This document shows positions 1 to 19,450 of a DNA stretch of 64,000 nt, piece after piece (position 1 is the stretch's first letter; each line of letters begins with the position of its first letter). The stretch is from the NCBI GenBank assembly GCA_026413225.1, contig CM048572.1, positions 4,030,001 through 4,094,000 of the forward strand. Direction: 5' to 3'. The DNA comes from Otis tarda (taxonomy: Eukaryota; Chordata; Aves; Otidiformes; Otididae). The position numbers and the translations under genes are program-made. Under the pieces are notes generated by a model. The model made no database searches. It saw only the letters and a list, made by a program, of their open reading frames with translations, and was not told where the DNA came from.

Positions 1-1503
<1,503 letters not shown>

Positions 1504-2540
1504 TGATCCAAAGCAGAAAACCATTTTTACCTGCAATTGTTGGGGCTGACATCTCCAAACAGGGCAAAGGCACACAAAAATGTGTCACCTAGACTGTGAT
1601 TATCACGCTACTGTTGAAGTTCTGCCTCACGTTGGTGGAAAATTGTTGACAAAGAAGTTCATGAGCATGCAGTCTGAGGTTGTATTGTAGAAAGGCAGAT
1701 GGACAAAGAAGTGGTGGGACAACTCTTCCCATTTGTTGGTTGTTATATAAATTGGAAGATAAATGTTTGCCAGGTCAGCTCTTTGAAAAGATTAGTTTGC
1801 AGTATGGAGCTTATGCAATTAAGAATATGGGAGTACAAGGATCAGATGTGCAAAATATTTTAAGGCTGAAGGACATGAGTTAAGCTCATGTGAATGTGTC
1901 TGAAAGGCATTTTCCCTTGTTTTGTTCATAGGCTAGAATCTCACAGCACGTGTCATTTGTATAGGGTGAATTATGTTGATGGTTTCTTTTTTGCTGTGGT
2001 GCCTAACTGCCTTTGGGCACAGATGTCTTTAAAGCCACTAATTATTGCAGTTGGAGTATGTGTAAATATGATCCAGGGTGAAATGTCATCATTTTTTCCC
2101 CTAGCAGTGGTGGGGTTGATCTTTTTTAATTTTGTCTGTTTTTTCAGTCTTTGGGAACCAGTGATTGTTTTGCATTTAAGAGGTTAAGTCAAATGGTCGT
2201 AGAATTAATTTTAGACTTTTTTTCAGAAAGATTGTGATGTTTTTCTTGCAAATATTCCTAAGGAAGGGTTTTTTTTTTCCTCTTTAAAGTGTGTTTTGTG
2301 CTTTGGCAAATCTGCAGAAGCATGATCTATTCTTTGGTTTCTTAGGGACTGGGAATGTGTTTGCACATTTCAGCCCTCATTACCACAAACCACTTTTCTA
2401 ATATTTGGATCCGTCCTCACAAAATTCCTGCAAATTAAAATTTTTTGTACAAAGGAATTTTTTACCCATTATTGAAATTCAGCAGCTATGATGTTCTCTC
2501 ATTCTCCTTTATCCTTCCATAGAGGAATCAGCAGCTTTTG

Positions 2541-2573
2541 GGAAAAAAAAAAAAAAAAACAACAAAAAAAAAA
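2541..2573. repeat. A-rich tract
   Basis: An adenine run interrupted by AAC, inside a PTPRT intron. It is simple low-complexity sequence with no adjoining SINE or LINE body recognised. Confidence 0.85.
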
Positions 2574-3889
2574 CCAGAGGGAAACAGCCAAAATCCCACA
2601 TTTTCATAGGCATTCCTGTGAACCGTGTCCTGTTGAGGAGACCTTGCAAATTCTGTGTCTTTTCCAGTAGCTTCATGTGTGCAGTCTCGGACTGAGTACA
2701 GACTCTTACAAGAGATCATCCATCCAGTATTGCTTTGAAGCACCATTACTTCTTTCATTGTGTGAAGACAGGCACGTGCTGGGGAGCATTCAATCTAGGC
2801 TCCAAGCTAAAACTGTGCTGGGGAGAGTCTCAGTCTGTTGACTGCAGAGCGTTAAAAACCAACCTCTTCTGCCTTGAGTTAGGTTTTGGGAATACAGCCC
2901 AAGTTACTATTGCCCATAGAGGGGAGGAATTCTCCCTCAGCAGATTTTGAAACTCCAGACTTTTCCTCTTTATGTCCTCTGTCCCTTTCAAGGAAACAGA
3001 CTTTAGGATCTTTCCTATGAGAATCATTGGAAAGCCATGTTTGCATTTACAAAATGCTTTGTTAAGAAGAAGGAAGAAATACTGTCCCTCACCTTTCCCT
3101 AAAACAATTCAACTTAATCCTTAAGCAAAGAGACTTTAGTCACGGCTCTGAGTCAAGCCATACAGAAGCGGCAGTAGGTTTGTATTTAACGCGTGGGGCT
3201 TGGAGAAAGACATGAGTCCATGTTGTGTCCCTGTCGTCATCTTTCCCCCAAGATCCTACATGTGTTCTCTTACATGAGTAATTAACATTGCTGTGTCACC
3301 TTCCCTTTAAAATAGGACAGTGAACCTGGTTCCTCACCTGTAGCAAAGAAAACAGGTGGGGAATGTTTCTTTTTTCTCCTAATGGCAAAACCTGCAAACA
3401 CATCTTACCTTCAGCCAACAGTTCAGCCAGTTATGCAATGTGCTATATTGGTGCACAATTAAATGCACAACAGAAACATCATGATGTTCTTAACTGTAAT
3501 TAAGAGATAAGATTTACTATTTTATTTACCACTCTGTTGCCACCGTTGGTCTGGTATGACAGCTTTTGACCCAGACTGGTGCTCCTAGGTTTGAAGTACA
3601 GAAAGAGGAAAATCTATTCCAGACTGGTCATTTCCCAAGAAATCATGTCCTTTTCCTTCTCTCTATTTCATGTCCCATCACACGTGCACACTCAGAAGCA
3701 TGGTGCAGCCCCTCTGCAAGCTGTTGCAGAGCATGCACAGCACCTTCTCCCCCTCCCAGCATGGTCTGCTCAGCCCTTCCACCCGTGGCTGACTCATATG
3801 GAGGAGAAAAGACAATCCCCCACAATGGCAATCTTAATACTTTGGGGTTTTATTTATTTCTTTACTTTAAATCCCAAAATGTTAATCTG

Positions 3890-3966
3890 TGGGGGTTTTT
3901 TTGGTGGTTTTTTTTGGTGGTTTTTTTTTGTTCTTTTGTGGTGGTGGTGGTTTGGTTTGGTTTTTT
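3890..3966. repeat. G/T-rich low-complexity tract
   Basis: T-runs of 5-9 alternate with GG or GGTGG for about 75 bp, ending in (GGT)n and GGTTT units. The strand asymmetry gives spurious long open frames rich in Phe, Trp and Val. It lies in the intron about 0.8 kb before the next PTPRT exon. Confidence 0.85.
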
Positions 3967-4735
3967 ATCCCAGAAATTTTGGGCCTTTTGATTCAAGTCT
4001 GCTTCACAGATGTATGGCACAAAGAATGGTGCAGTTTATAGGCTCATCTAAGCATTGCCTGGCATGGCTGGAAAGCAATAGTGTTTTAGACTCGTACCCT
4101 TTCATGTCCAAGTGCCCCGCAAACATTCACTAACGCAGCCCCGCAGAGGTCAGGAGCACAGTTCCTCCCCTTCGTGGTGGGGGAGATTGAGGTCAGAGGG
4201 CTTTTTTGAGGTGAAAGAATAGCATCAGAAATTAAATGTTGGTGTCGCAGGCTCTGAATATTGCCTCACAAGCTCTTCAAGGATGACCAGGGTCCAAACA
4301 TGCCACCTCTGTAGCTCAGCATCACCAGGGAGCAATAGCAGGTGGCGGGGCTAATCCCTTCTGTAGAGTCCATTACAGCAGAAAGGATAGCATTTGCCTC
4401 CAGCTGTTTTCTTTCCAATTATTAATATTACTGATAGTAGTATTAATAGTAGAATTAGTATTATTTGCTGAGTCTCAAAATATAAATAATTGATTTGGGT
4501 AATCTCTGCTCTTATGACACTTCTTTAATGAGATGTCTTCATTGGGAGCAAAAGAATCCCATTATGAGACATTCATTCATTGTGGAGCGATAACGAGGAG
4601 AAGGATATGTGATTTGTATAATCTGGTTAAATGGCTCAGATTGCCTAGCCATAGCCTCCCGGGTGTAATATTCGTTTGAATAAAAGTTGATTGAATTATT
4701 ATTTTTTTTTTTAACTAATCTTATTCTTTTCTTAG

Positions 4736-8129
<3,394 letters not shown>

Positions 8130-9361
8130 TAGAGACGACAAATCTCTCACTTAGGAACAAAATTCCAGTGCAGAATTTAGAAGCTACTTCCTTTAATTAA
8201 TATTTAATTGCATCAGTCTGTATCAGTAAAATACTCTTGGCTGACAGTAGAAAGTGGATGATATGAGCTGAAAATCTGTATTTAAATGGAAAGCATTTTT
8301 CTATGTGTATTTGAGAACAATTAATCACTTAGTAGCCAATATAAAACCATCAATATAATAGGAAATAAACTGGGGTAGTGGCAGCAGCTCTCCATCTGTC
8401 AGCTGCTGTGCAGTGTCTCTGAAGGCAGATGCAATGTTTACTGGCTTGACTGGGATTCCCAGTAGCCACAGTTTTTCCTATAAATAAGCAACTGCCATTT
8501 CTATAAGCAACTCAGCCCCAGGACAGCTGAAATGATAGAAACGTTTATTTGCACACTGGACCCTGGCAATGAAAATTCAGGGCTGCAGGAAAGAGTTTCA
8601 GTAGAGAATTTTTCTCTCATTAGTTGTTTCCCAGGTGGATTGTTTCTCCTTTTTTGTTCCTTTTTATTTTTTTTTCCTCATCAGAAATGAAAGCAGTTTC
8701 CACAAATTACATTTCCATGCTGATTAACACGTCCATCTCTGTGTGGTGAGAGCCTGTGCAGGAGTTCAGTTATGGCATTGCAGAGTGACCCTTGTGGTCC
8801 AGCGACACAAATCAGTTAGATATTCTCCTTCTGAACCAGAGACAGCCTTGAAGTCAACCAGCTAATATTCCTAAGGCTCTGCAGATGTCAGGATGAAGCT
8901 GGCTCGTAAATGCTTGGCTGGCAGGGTGGATGCTGTGAGCTCACAGCTCTCTGCACCCATCTATGTTCAACACCAGTGGCTGCTACTAAAATCTTTATGA
9001 GGATCCCTTCCTGCTGTAGTCCCCAGAGATTTTTTGAGGGCTTTTTTTGCCTTTAGTTCTTATGGCACAACTAACCTCCAGCACAGGCTACCAGGAAAAA
9101 CATATTTGATCTATGAGATTTATTCATACAGTTTGATGAGACTTTATTCTCTACTGGAAACAAAACAGGGGATTTTGTGCCACTAGTTTCTGCCTGGTTC
9201 TGTGATCTCTGAGGTCATCATCCAGATTACCAAAAATTCCTTGTTTCTCCACTGTATCAGGTATCCAAAGTGGAAGATGTTAATGTCACTGATACCAGAT
9301 TCAGAGGGGAAGATGTCATGTAGATATTATTAGCTTATATTGGATTTATATTATACTATAC

Positions 9362-9587
9362 TAGATTTAGATATTAGGAAAAAATATTTTACAGAGGGTG
9401 AGAGAACGCTGGAACAGGTTGCCCAGAGAGGTGGTGAATGCCCCATCCCTGGAAACATTCGACGCCAGGTTGGACGGGGCTCTGAGCAACCTGATCTGGT
9501 TGGAGATGTCCCTGCTCCTGGCAGGGGGGTTGGACTGGGTGGGCTTTGAAGGTCCCTTCCAACCCAAACCATTCTATGATTCTATGT
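9362..9587 (+). mobile_element. CR1 LINE 3' end, sense orientation
   Basis: The element runs from TAGATTTAGATATTAGGAAA, through the CR1 signature GTTGCCCAGAGAGGTGGTG and the segment CCAACCCAAACC, to the tail ATTCTATGATTCTATG ending at 9587. It is about 226 bp and heavily 5'-truncated. It sits 87 bp upstream of a PTPRT exon, in the same orientation as the gene. Confidence 0.93.
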
Positions 9588-9607
9588 AACCAGTGCCCGC
9601 TGCTTTA

Positions 9608-9625
9608 CTCTCTCTCTCTCTCTCT
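9608..9625. repeat. (CT)9 microsatellite in acceptor region
   Basis: Nine perfect CT units, 50 bp upstream of the PTPRT exon at 9675 and 20 bp downstream of the CR1 tail. They form part of an extended pyrimidine-rich stretch before a decoy AG at 9647-9648. Confidence 0.9.
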
Positions 9626-9674
9626 GCTTCCTGTCCTGTTCCATTTAGCATCTTGAAAATGCTCTTTGTTTTAG

Positions 9675-11246
<1,572 letters not shown>

Positions 11247-11300
11247 GAACAGTATAAATTTGTATACGAGGTTGCACTGGAATACCTGAGTTCCTTTTAG
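11247..11300 (+). CDS. PTPRT: PTPRT final coding segment and stop
   Basis: The segment encodes the last 17 residues, EQYKFVYEVALEYLSSF, followed by TAG (11298-11300). The acceptor is TTTCAG (AG 11245-11246). The helix YKFVYEVALEYL closes the phosphatase fold. The C-terminal SSF is what I recall for PTPRT, whereas PTPRM ends differently (YLNSG), and this is the best paralogue discriminator here. The same exon continues without interruption into the long 3' UTR. Confidence 0.95.
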   Translation, partial: EQYKFVYEVALEYLSSF

Positions 11301-12228
11301 GCCAACGGAGGGAGAGGAGCCTCTGAAATGCCAGACCTCGGTCTCTGGCCGACGCTTCTCCCCTCTCCCACACTGGAAGGCAGTAACAGGTGTGGGAAGG
11401 AAAGCCTCTCCTTCCCGGAGCAAGAGACTGAGATTGCACAGACCTCGCTGGAAGGAGGAGATGATGCCTGTGTTTGCTGCTGCCTGCTTTCTATCGGAAC
11501 ATCTACTGCTTCTTTAAATAACCTACTGTAAAAATTCACAAAATGGGAGACAGACGGAAAGACTGGACTTTCTAATCCCCTCTGACTTCTTCTCTCCTCT
11601 TTTGGATTGTATTTTTGCTCTCCTTGCTGCAGAGTGGGGAAGGAATGAAACCCTTAGGAAATTCTCTTTTAAATGTCTACTTTTTAATTTATAATTTTAT
11701 TCTCAAATGCCAGTCTTTGAATATTATTTTTTTTTAATTTCATGCAGCAGTCGTTTGGGAAAAATGAGATAGCCATAGGGGATATAGGAAATGCTTCATT
11801 ACAATTTGTCTACCTTTTATTTGTGTTTTTTCAAATGAAAAGGCCAACACACGAAAAAAAATCCACTGGAATTCTCTTCCCATCCGTAGTCCCTTTTAGC
11901 ATGGAAGTAGATGGTGGAGATGAGAAGCTGCTCATGGATTCACTGCCTCGGCTTCTACGCAAACGTTTCCTCCCAGTTTCTGCCAGACTCCCAAGGCTGT
12001 GCATGAACCAGTGACATCTCCCTGGTCTGTGTTCATTTTGGTGCTGGTGAAGCAATACCGTTAATGAGTTTCCCAGCCACTTGAACCTTAAGGTTAGATA
12101 TTTGCATCAAACAAATTGCATTTGTCTTGCAACTTTTGGTAACTTTGTTACCCTATTTTCCAAGTATTTGCTGGGGTGCAGTGTGTCTTTGAAAAACAGG
12201 GTATAAAGTAGGTATTATTGATCATATA

Positions 12229-12365
12229 CAATGTATTATTATTTTTTATTTATTATTCGTATTGCTGTAGAGCTTAGGACCCCTAGTCATGACAGGACCC
12301 TGCTGAACTAGGCACTGTGCAAAGAGCAAAGAAGGTTCCTGCTCAAGAGCTTAAAATCTGACAGT
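12229..12365 (+). mobile_element. Ancient L2/MIR-type SINE relic
   Basis: ATTATT-rich start, GTATTGCTGTAGAGCTTAGGA, GTCATGACAGGACCCTGCTG, TAGGCACTGTGCAAAGAGCA and GAGCTTAAAATCTGACAG follow in order. They match the amniote MIR-like pattern (CCTAGGAGCCCCAGTCATG, GCTAGGCGCTGTACAAAC, AGAGCTTACAATCTAA) with many substitutions, so the copy is old. It lies in the PTPRT 3' UTR. The exact subfamily is not assignable by eye. Confidence 0.65.
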
Positions 12366-13463
12366 AATCTTAAAACCGAGTTTCATCAAGATTTCCTCCT
12401 TATTTCCAAGCTGTTGTACAGTCAGGTGTAGTTGAGTGACATATTCAGATTTCCAGGCCCTACAAACTTCAAAATGGTAACCTATCCAAGCTGTAGGAAA
12501 GGTGAGGTATGTACATGGAAACCTATTCTGACATGCGTTAAGAGAAGTGTTAGACCAGCACAGCAGCTTCCCTTCTTAAGCAAAACAGCTTTTTTGTTGC
12601 TTTGCAAAAATGCTGTGTAGCTCTCCTTCTTTGGAACAAACACTAGATGTGTTTTGCCCTGGTTCTGGATCTCCCTCTGACTTCCTAGCAGCTAAGAAAT
12701 GGCTTTTCTGAAAGAGTATGCTTAAGTAGTTAATCATTAATGTCTGATTACAGGAGGGTAATCCTGTAGAAAAAAAAATAATTTAGTCAAGACAACCTTA
12801 CAGTATTCAGTATTTCAATTTAGCCATTTATTTATCTTGAGAGTGCGGGGATACGAGGATGCTCTGTGTGTAAATGAGATTCTGGGAGATGTAGGTTTCT
12901 TCAAATACAGACTTGCTAAAAGGTAGACTGAAAGTAAACAGTTTAAGGAAACTCCACTTTGTTACCACCCTGTAGTTTTCCACCCTCAGGTAAATACTCA
13001 GACTGTGCTGGGAGCTCTGTCATGTCAATACCTGACGTACAGCATGCCAGAAGTTCAAAACATTTTGCTGTTTCTGTATGTAAATTCAAAAGGCACCTCT
13101 GCTTTCATGGTCATTCTTTTTTCGATAGTCATACCTTTGCCTTGACACTGAAGGATGAAAATGAAATCTGATTAAAGCAACTCTTGACTCAAACATACCC
13201 AATAGTTATAATCTCTACCAAGACCTGTAGCAGTCTAAGGAAGGATGCTTGGAACAGTAATGATCCTGCTAAGCAGAGGAGAGGGGCTTGCATAGGATGC
13301 TGAACTGCCTAGCTCTTGTTCTTTCTAAGGAGTTTTGGATTCGTGGCTTCAGTATCATGAAGGTCTTAAATGAGCTCGAACCACGCTGTCTCTGATGTTG
13401 TCAGTGGTGCTGTAAAGAACTGGTGAGAACCCCCTCACAGGTGCATCTGCTTGGTTTCTAGTT

Positions 13464-13880
13464 AGAATCATAGAATGGTTTGGCTGGGAAGGGACCTTTA
13501 AAGCCCATCCAGTCTAACCCCCCTGCAAGGAGCAGGGACATCTCCAACCAGATCAGGTTCCTCAGAGCCCCGGCCAACCTGGCCTGGAATGTTTCCAGGG
13601 ATGGGGCATCCCCCACCTCTCTGGGCAACCTGGGCCAGTGCTCCACCACCCTCAGTGTGAAAAATTTCTTCCTTATGTCTAATCTAAACCTACCCTCTTC
13701 TAGGTAAGGCCAGTACTCCTCATCCTATCACAACAGGCCCTGCTGAAGGGTCTCTCCCAATCTTTCCTGTAGGCCCCCTTTAGGCACTGGAAGGCCGCTC
13801 TAAGGTCTCCCCGCAGCCTCCTCTTCTCCAGGCTGAACAGCCCCAGCTCTCTCAGCCTGGCCTCCCAGGAGAGGTCCACC
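13464..13880 (-). mobile_element. CR1 LINE, 5'-truncated, antisense in 3' UTR
   Basis: The + strand begins with the reverse-complement CR1 tail AGAATCATAGAATGGTTTGG, followed by the complement of GGTCCCTTCCCAGCC. It passes CATCTCCAACCAGATCAGG and ends near 13880 after the complement of the AGGCTGAGAGAGCTGGGG segment. It is about 417 bp, the 3' end of a CR1 on the minus strand. Because it lies within the likely PTPRT 3' UTR, antisense CR1 sequence would be part of the mature transcript. Confidence 0.93.
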
Positions 13881-15826
13881 TTTGAAAGGACCTAGTTGGT
13901 CCTTTCTGTTGTCTGCAAGAAATCACCTTTAGTTTCTGTTGGGGCTGTAGGTGGATGTCTGGGGTCTCATGAAGCAAACTGCTGGTTTTAATGTTATTTT
14001 TTTCTTTTGCTGTTAAGCAACACAAACAGTTCTGCAGAAAAATGGAAGGCAAAGCAAAGCGATGAGATGAAAATGAGAAGGAAGGCATAATATTAGTGTT
14101 TTGATTTCAGGTGGCTTGCTGTAACAGTGTAGGTCGGGAGTTGGGAGTCGTTAGCAAAGAAGAGGGAAGAGGGAATCCTCATCCCAGAATGGGATTTTTC
14201 AACAACTGCCCAGGTAGGAAGAAACTACAAGTCAGCAAAATGTTTCTAACTTCTTTAACTCTAGAAAGCCAGAGGGAATAACTCCCTGTGGATACTATGG
14301 AAATATTAATTAGTATTTACCATTCTGTTAATTTTACATGGAAGCTAGCATAGCGATACGTTCCCCCAGTGAAGGACTAGTGCAAGCACTGAGGGTGACA
14401 GCCAGGATGAAAGGAGTAGAGAGGCAGAGGAAATGGCAGTATGCCTGAGATGTGAAGTGCAGGAGGTAATTCAAGGCTTAACAGTAGCATGAAGGAAAGT
14501 GGGTTAAAAAGCCGGAAGTAAGTCCATGGAGGTGTTGGATGAGCAGAGCACAACAGCACTTGCAGTGGAGTGTTTAAGTTTTTGAGGCAGGTTTGAATGC
14601 ATTTTGTGGTATGAAAAATGCTACCGAAGGGTCAGGTGCACGTATCAGCTGACCCACTGCACCTCTCTTTGTGCTTTAGCTCTCTGCAAGTACAAAGTGA
14701 CATGACATAAAGTGCAAGGAAAGATATTTAGCAAAATTTTACCTTGTATTTGCGAGGAACGAGTTTGATGTAAAAGTTGGTTACCACAGCCTGGCTGTTA
14801 GTCCCAGCTTGTTACATGGCAGCTCAGCCATGTGTCTCAGTCTTCTTCTAGTGCCCAGCCTACGATCCCTGTGGAAAGACGCTCAGCAAACACTGCAGAT
14901 CGTGTTGCCAAACTGTTACGTGGTCGTGCAGTTACGTTGCGTTCAAGGGGCTGACCCAGCTCCGGTTTGTGTTTGCTCAGGGATCTTCCTGCTGTCCCTC
15001 GCTGCACAATGCTGAATGTGAATTACTGATGATGGGAATTGTTCGGGAAGAGAAAAGAAGCTTGCTTCAAATAACCTGATTACCTCGAGGTTGTTTAAAC
15101 TATAGAGAACAGCCTATAGCAGAATAGGTAATGTGTTTGAAGCAAGATTATCGGTGATGGGTTTGTTCTCACTGGGAAAGGGAGAAATTGTGAGACGAGA
15201 TGAAGGAGGTTTTCTCGTTCCTGAAAGGATTAATAGTCAGGGTGAGCTGTCCAACCTGAGCATCCCCTGCTGTGGATGGAGAGCAATAATGTACAGTAGA
15301 AAGGTCAATTCCTCAGTGACTGAATTTTAGGCTGGAATAACATTATATTGACAATATTTGAATGGTCGTAATGAAGATAAAGTTATCCCCATTCAGACAT
15401 CCTTCAGGGGTGAGGGAGCACGGTTTATTAATAGCATAGTATTGTTCTAAAGTGTAATCTGAAACACAGGGAACTGGAAATAGGTAGAGAAGGGTAGAGT
15501 AGTGGTGACTGTCTCATACAGGGGGTAACTAGCATCTTAAATTATTGAGGGATGTAACTGAAGCAAAGAATTCCAGAGCTATCTAGGCTGGCTGCTGGAG
15601 AAGGAAGACCCTGAGCTGTCTGCAGAAGAGACCAAAAGACCAGATAGACCAAAACCCCTAAAAGGTACGGTAGGTCTTAACAGTCTTTTCATTTTCTCCT
15701 TTTAGTTTTGTGTTTGTTTATTTGGTGGTGGTTTGTGGGTTTGCAGGTTTTTTTAATTAAGAGCTCTGCAGGAGCTGTGTCCTATGGTGGCCTTTTTTTT
15801 TTTTTTTTGACAAGCGTTTGACCTCC

Positions 15827-15834
15827 TGTAAATA
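15827..15834 (+). promoter_or_regulatory. Pumilio-type element TGTAAATA in 3' UTR
   Basis: An exact match to the Pumilio RNA-binding consensus UGUANAUA on the PTPRT sense strand. Pumilio proteins repress or destabilise neuronal mRNAs through this element. A single 8-mer in 8 kb of UTR could be chance. Confidence 0.4.
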
Positions 15835-18800
15835 GACTGGAGGTACTTGGTTTTTAATGTAAAGAGGAGAGACTGCAAGGGAGCGTATACGTGAACGCAG
15901 CTGAATCAGGAGCTCTGGTAGCAAGCAAGCAAATGGGAATTTGGTGATTTTATTTATGTCTGCAGATTGAAATAATTGGTATTCTCTGGACTGTGGTTAG
16001 TAGGAGGCCTTTCAGTTTATGATTGGAATTCTTCAAGAAGGCTGCACAGAATTATGTGCGTCTTTACCGTGCTCAGCTCCAGCCAGTTTTATTAATGCAC
16101 TGGTGGGTCCTTCCTAATTTATTGCAATTTTAGCCATTTATGTGAGTATTTTGGTCTACATGAAAGAGTTAGCAATGAAAGATTTTTACTTGCATTAAAA
16201 AGATGTAACATTTGTGGTCTTTACCTCCACATAGAACCGTGAGTTCTGTACCCCATCTCTCCTGCTCAGCCCATGTGCACACACATGTCCAGGTAACTCC
16301 CGAAAGGCGGAGAGAGATTTTTGGGAAATGCCTGTGGCCCCTAGTCAGTCTGGTCCATGCAGCTCTGTAAGGCAGAGGAGGTTTTGCCTGGAGAAGCCCA
16401 TACTGTGTCATAGCTTTCAATCCTTTATTCTGGATCTGTGAGTTCCCTGCAAAAAAAAGGTCCAGTGGTGATGTGGACCCGACAGTAGGAGAATCAAGCC
16501 TGCAGGTGGTAGATGTGTTTTTCCATTTACTTTTCACAGGCCCTTTAGAAGTAGTTTGTGGGATTTCCTTGGCAGTGCCAAGCCAGCGATTGCTGGTCAC
16601 TGCTCTTGATGTGCCGTAGAGTAGAGAAAGGAGAGAGGCTCCTGCAGCAGGCGATTGAGAAGGCAGATAAACCAGTTGCCATCTGGAGGAGAAGGAAAGG
16701 AGGAGAAACATCCTTTGGGAGAAACCAAACATTGGGAAGAGAAGGCAGATTAAATGGAGTCCTGAAGCAGGTAGGAAACTTGCCCTTTGTTCTGTCTCTC
16801 ATTCTTGCACGGCTGCTGTTACCTCTTTCTTACTCTTCTCAGTTCATGCCAAAATTATAAAGAACAGATAATGCCATGTTCCAAGCTGTGGAGCTCTCTG
16901 GGGATGGAGCAATCGGAGTGTAACAGAGGGAATAAATCCTGAGGGACAAAGATAAAAGGAGGTTTGCTTGAGAGAGGAATATTCAAGTATGAGGTGCCTC
17001 TGCCTGTCACACTTGCAGAATTCTTAACAAGTCATCACAGAGCAGCACACGGTCTTGATGCGGTCCTGGGTGTGCAGTGTGGTGGAGATGTTCCACTCGG
17101 AAAACTTTGTTGTCCTGTAATAAATTTAAACAATCAACTCTATTACTTTGGTAGCACAGTTAACTTCTATGATATCTCCAGCCAGTTCAAGGAGCATCTC
17201 CAGAACTTGGTGTGACCCTGCTGTATTTTAATTTGAGATTCTTTCATTTGTCTTAAGTGTACAAACTTCAGTCAGCCCCAGCTTGTTAGAAAAATAAAGG
17301 GGGCTATGTGGCAAAATTCAGCATAACTGCTGCCTTTGGGTCAAAAAAAATTAGTATACCTTCTAAGAGACTGTGAAATGCTAGAACTGCTGCATCTTCC
17401 CTGCACAGACGTTTTCAGGAGTAGAAACAGAGGGAGCCAGCTAATTAAAGTCAAGGAGATAGAAGTGAGTAATAAAGATTCTGTTAACCCTCCTGTGTTC
17501 CTATTTATTTAGATTGCAGCCTTCTATAGCCATACATACATAATATACAATTTAAATGCAAGTGCTCTTCCCTTCCCTGTTCCCAAAAATACCTTTAGCT
17601 CTTCTTTCGTTGAGGGCGAGCCAACATCATAGCAAGCAAAGCCCACTTTCTGCAGTTTTGGCAAGGACACTAGGAAAATCTATCCCGTATTATCTGTTCA
17701 TTGACTTGGAAAAGGTATCAGTCATCTTCCTCATATACATACTTGTAGAATGTACAATTTGCTGTAACTGTCAAGAAAAATCATGCATTTTCATACATCA
17801 AGACCAAATCCTGGTGGTACTGATTGTGATGGAAAGAAGAAAAAAAAAAATCTCACTGACTTCCAGTGGCCTCTAGTCTATAATCTTTATTTGCTGTGTT
17901 AAAATATTTTAAAAGCCTCCCTTGTAAAAAATAAACTATACTTAGAATACCCTACAGTTTCATGTTGGACTAGCATAATTATGAAAACCTGGCAGCTTTT
18001 TCAGTTTGTGAAAACGTGAGATCTAAATTAGCCTTTCCATTCTCATCCCAGTACATCCAGCAGATTTTTTCACCGCTGTTCTCTGTTTTCAACCTAAGCC
18101 TTAAGAAACAAAATAATGCAGCAAACTGAATGACAGATGCTGATGTTCCCATAGTGTTTCCAGCTGGGGGGAAAAAAAAAAAAAGAATGAACTGAAATGT
18201 TTTTCTTGCAAGTCAATTCAGCGTGAGCTGTTTCTAAGCAGCGTAAACATGAGCCAGTCCACACCAATTTGTCTGGAGCAAGGATTTGCTTGTTGTGAGG
18301 CAAAGGTGCGCTCTAGATGTACCCTTTGGGACCAGTGCTGGTATTTCGTATCCAGATGTCCAACATCATAGCGGTTACTTTAGTGGAGATGCTTGTCACA
18401 GAACGGCAATGTTTCAGTGGAGATATTTTTAACTGGGAGAGCTGATACCCTGGAACGCTGCTGTGTGGGGGCCTTGGTGAGATACCTCGAGCAGGTCGCG
18501 CTGTGGAGGTTTATTTCCCTGTGTGAGTACATCATCTTTCAGTGAGGATCTCCAGGAAATCTTAGTTGTGTGAAATGACGGAAAGGAGTGTGTTTTGAGG
18601 GATGGAAGTGGGAGGAGTATGACAAGCACTTTACAAGCTTTCACGATTTGCGATTCTCTAACAAGACTCCTCAGGACAAATGATGGTCAGTTGTTGCATT
18701 GCTGAAAGTCTAACCAGGCTTCATGCACTGGACTTTCATGTACCTGAAGCAGAACTGGCATTACCCCCTCATTGGCCTGTAGCCCTTTCTTTACATCTCC

Positions 18801-19444
18801 AGTGCTTAAACGCTGTACTTCTATGCCAAAAGTCTGAGCTGCATCCTTAACACACCCTTTAACCTCTACTGACAAACCACATTGCTCCCATATTGGTTTA
18901 ATCTCCATCCCCTCCTTCCCACCTTCCCCCCGCCGCCTGAATCCTGTTGAAATTAAAATCTACTAGCATCCCTTGTTGCCAGACTTGTCACTACTTTGCA
19001 CAGCAATGCTGTGGCTGCATCTGGATCCGTAGTATCCTACTCCAGCTCCCTGGATGCATTTTGCCGGCAGGGAGAAGCGCTGCATGAGAGCTAGTCTCTG
19101 CTGTTGCCATGCCGCCCCATCTCCCCCTCCTTTGGCCTTTATGGATTACTGGTGAAACTCATTTGTACAGTTTGGATGTTTGATAGATAAAGCACGTATT
19201 AAAAAAAAAAAAAAGGAAAAAAATATAAATGCAAAAATCTTAACACTGTGCATTCAGTGTCTTTTCTTTCTAGCTTAAAAGAAGGAAGGTAAATAATGTC
19301 AAGTCAATGAATATCAGATATATTTTTTGACTGTACATTACAGTGAAGTGTAATCTTTTTTTTACAACTGCGAGTCCATCTTATTTATTCTTGTAAATGT
19401 TCCCAGACAATGTTTGTAATATGGGCTGTGTTGCAAATCCATAA

Positions 19445-19450
19445 AATAAA
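19445..19450 (+). terminator. PTPRT: Probable PTPRT polyadenylation signal
   Basis: AATAAA is overlapped by ATAAAATAAA and followed 36-58 bp later by a GU/U-rich stretch (TTGTACTTGTGCC, then TTTTCTTTG). Of the hexamers in the UTR it has the best combination of upstream AT-rich sequence and a downstream U/GU element. UTR length also supports it. Use in vivo is inferred. Confidence 0.65.

Noticed and set aside
3566-4133. Plus-strand open frames of 141 and 184 codons
   Set aside because: They depend on the G/T-rich low-complexity tract at 3890-3966 and lie inside a PTPRT intron.
9340-9589. Overlapping open frames on both strands with Arg/Pro-rich translations
   Set aside because: These are the CR1 3' end read in different frames; the same peptides recur at the other CR1 copies. 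Not host genes.
16169-16732. A 187-codon minus-strand open frame, the longest in the window, antisense to the PTPRT 3' UTR
   Set aside because: No recognisable domain, a composition typical of antisense low-constraint DNA, overlap with a plus-strand frame and no visible promoter or splice context. Coding status would need conservation of the frame in other birds.
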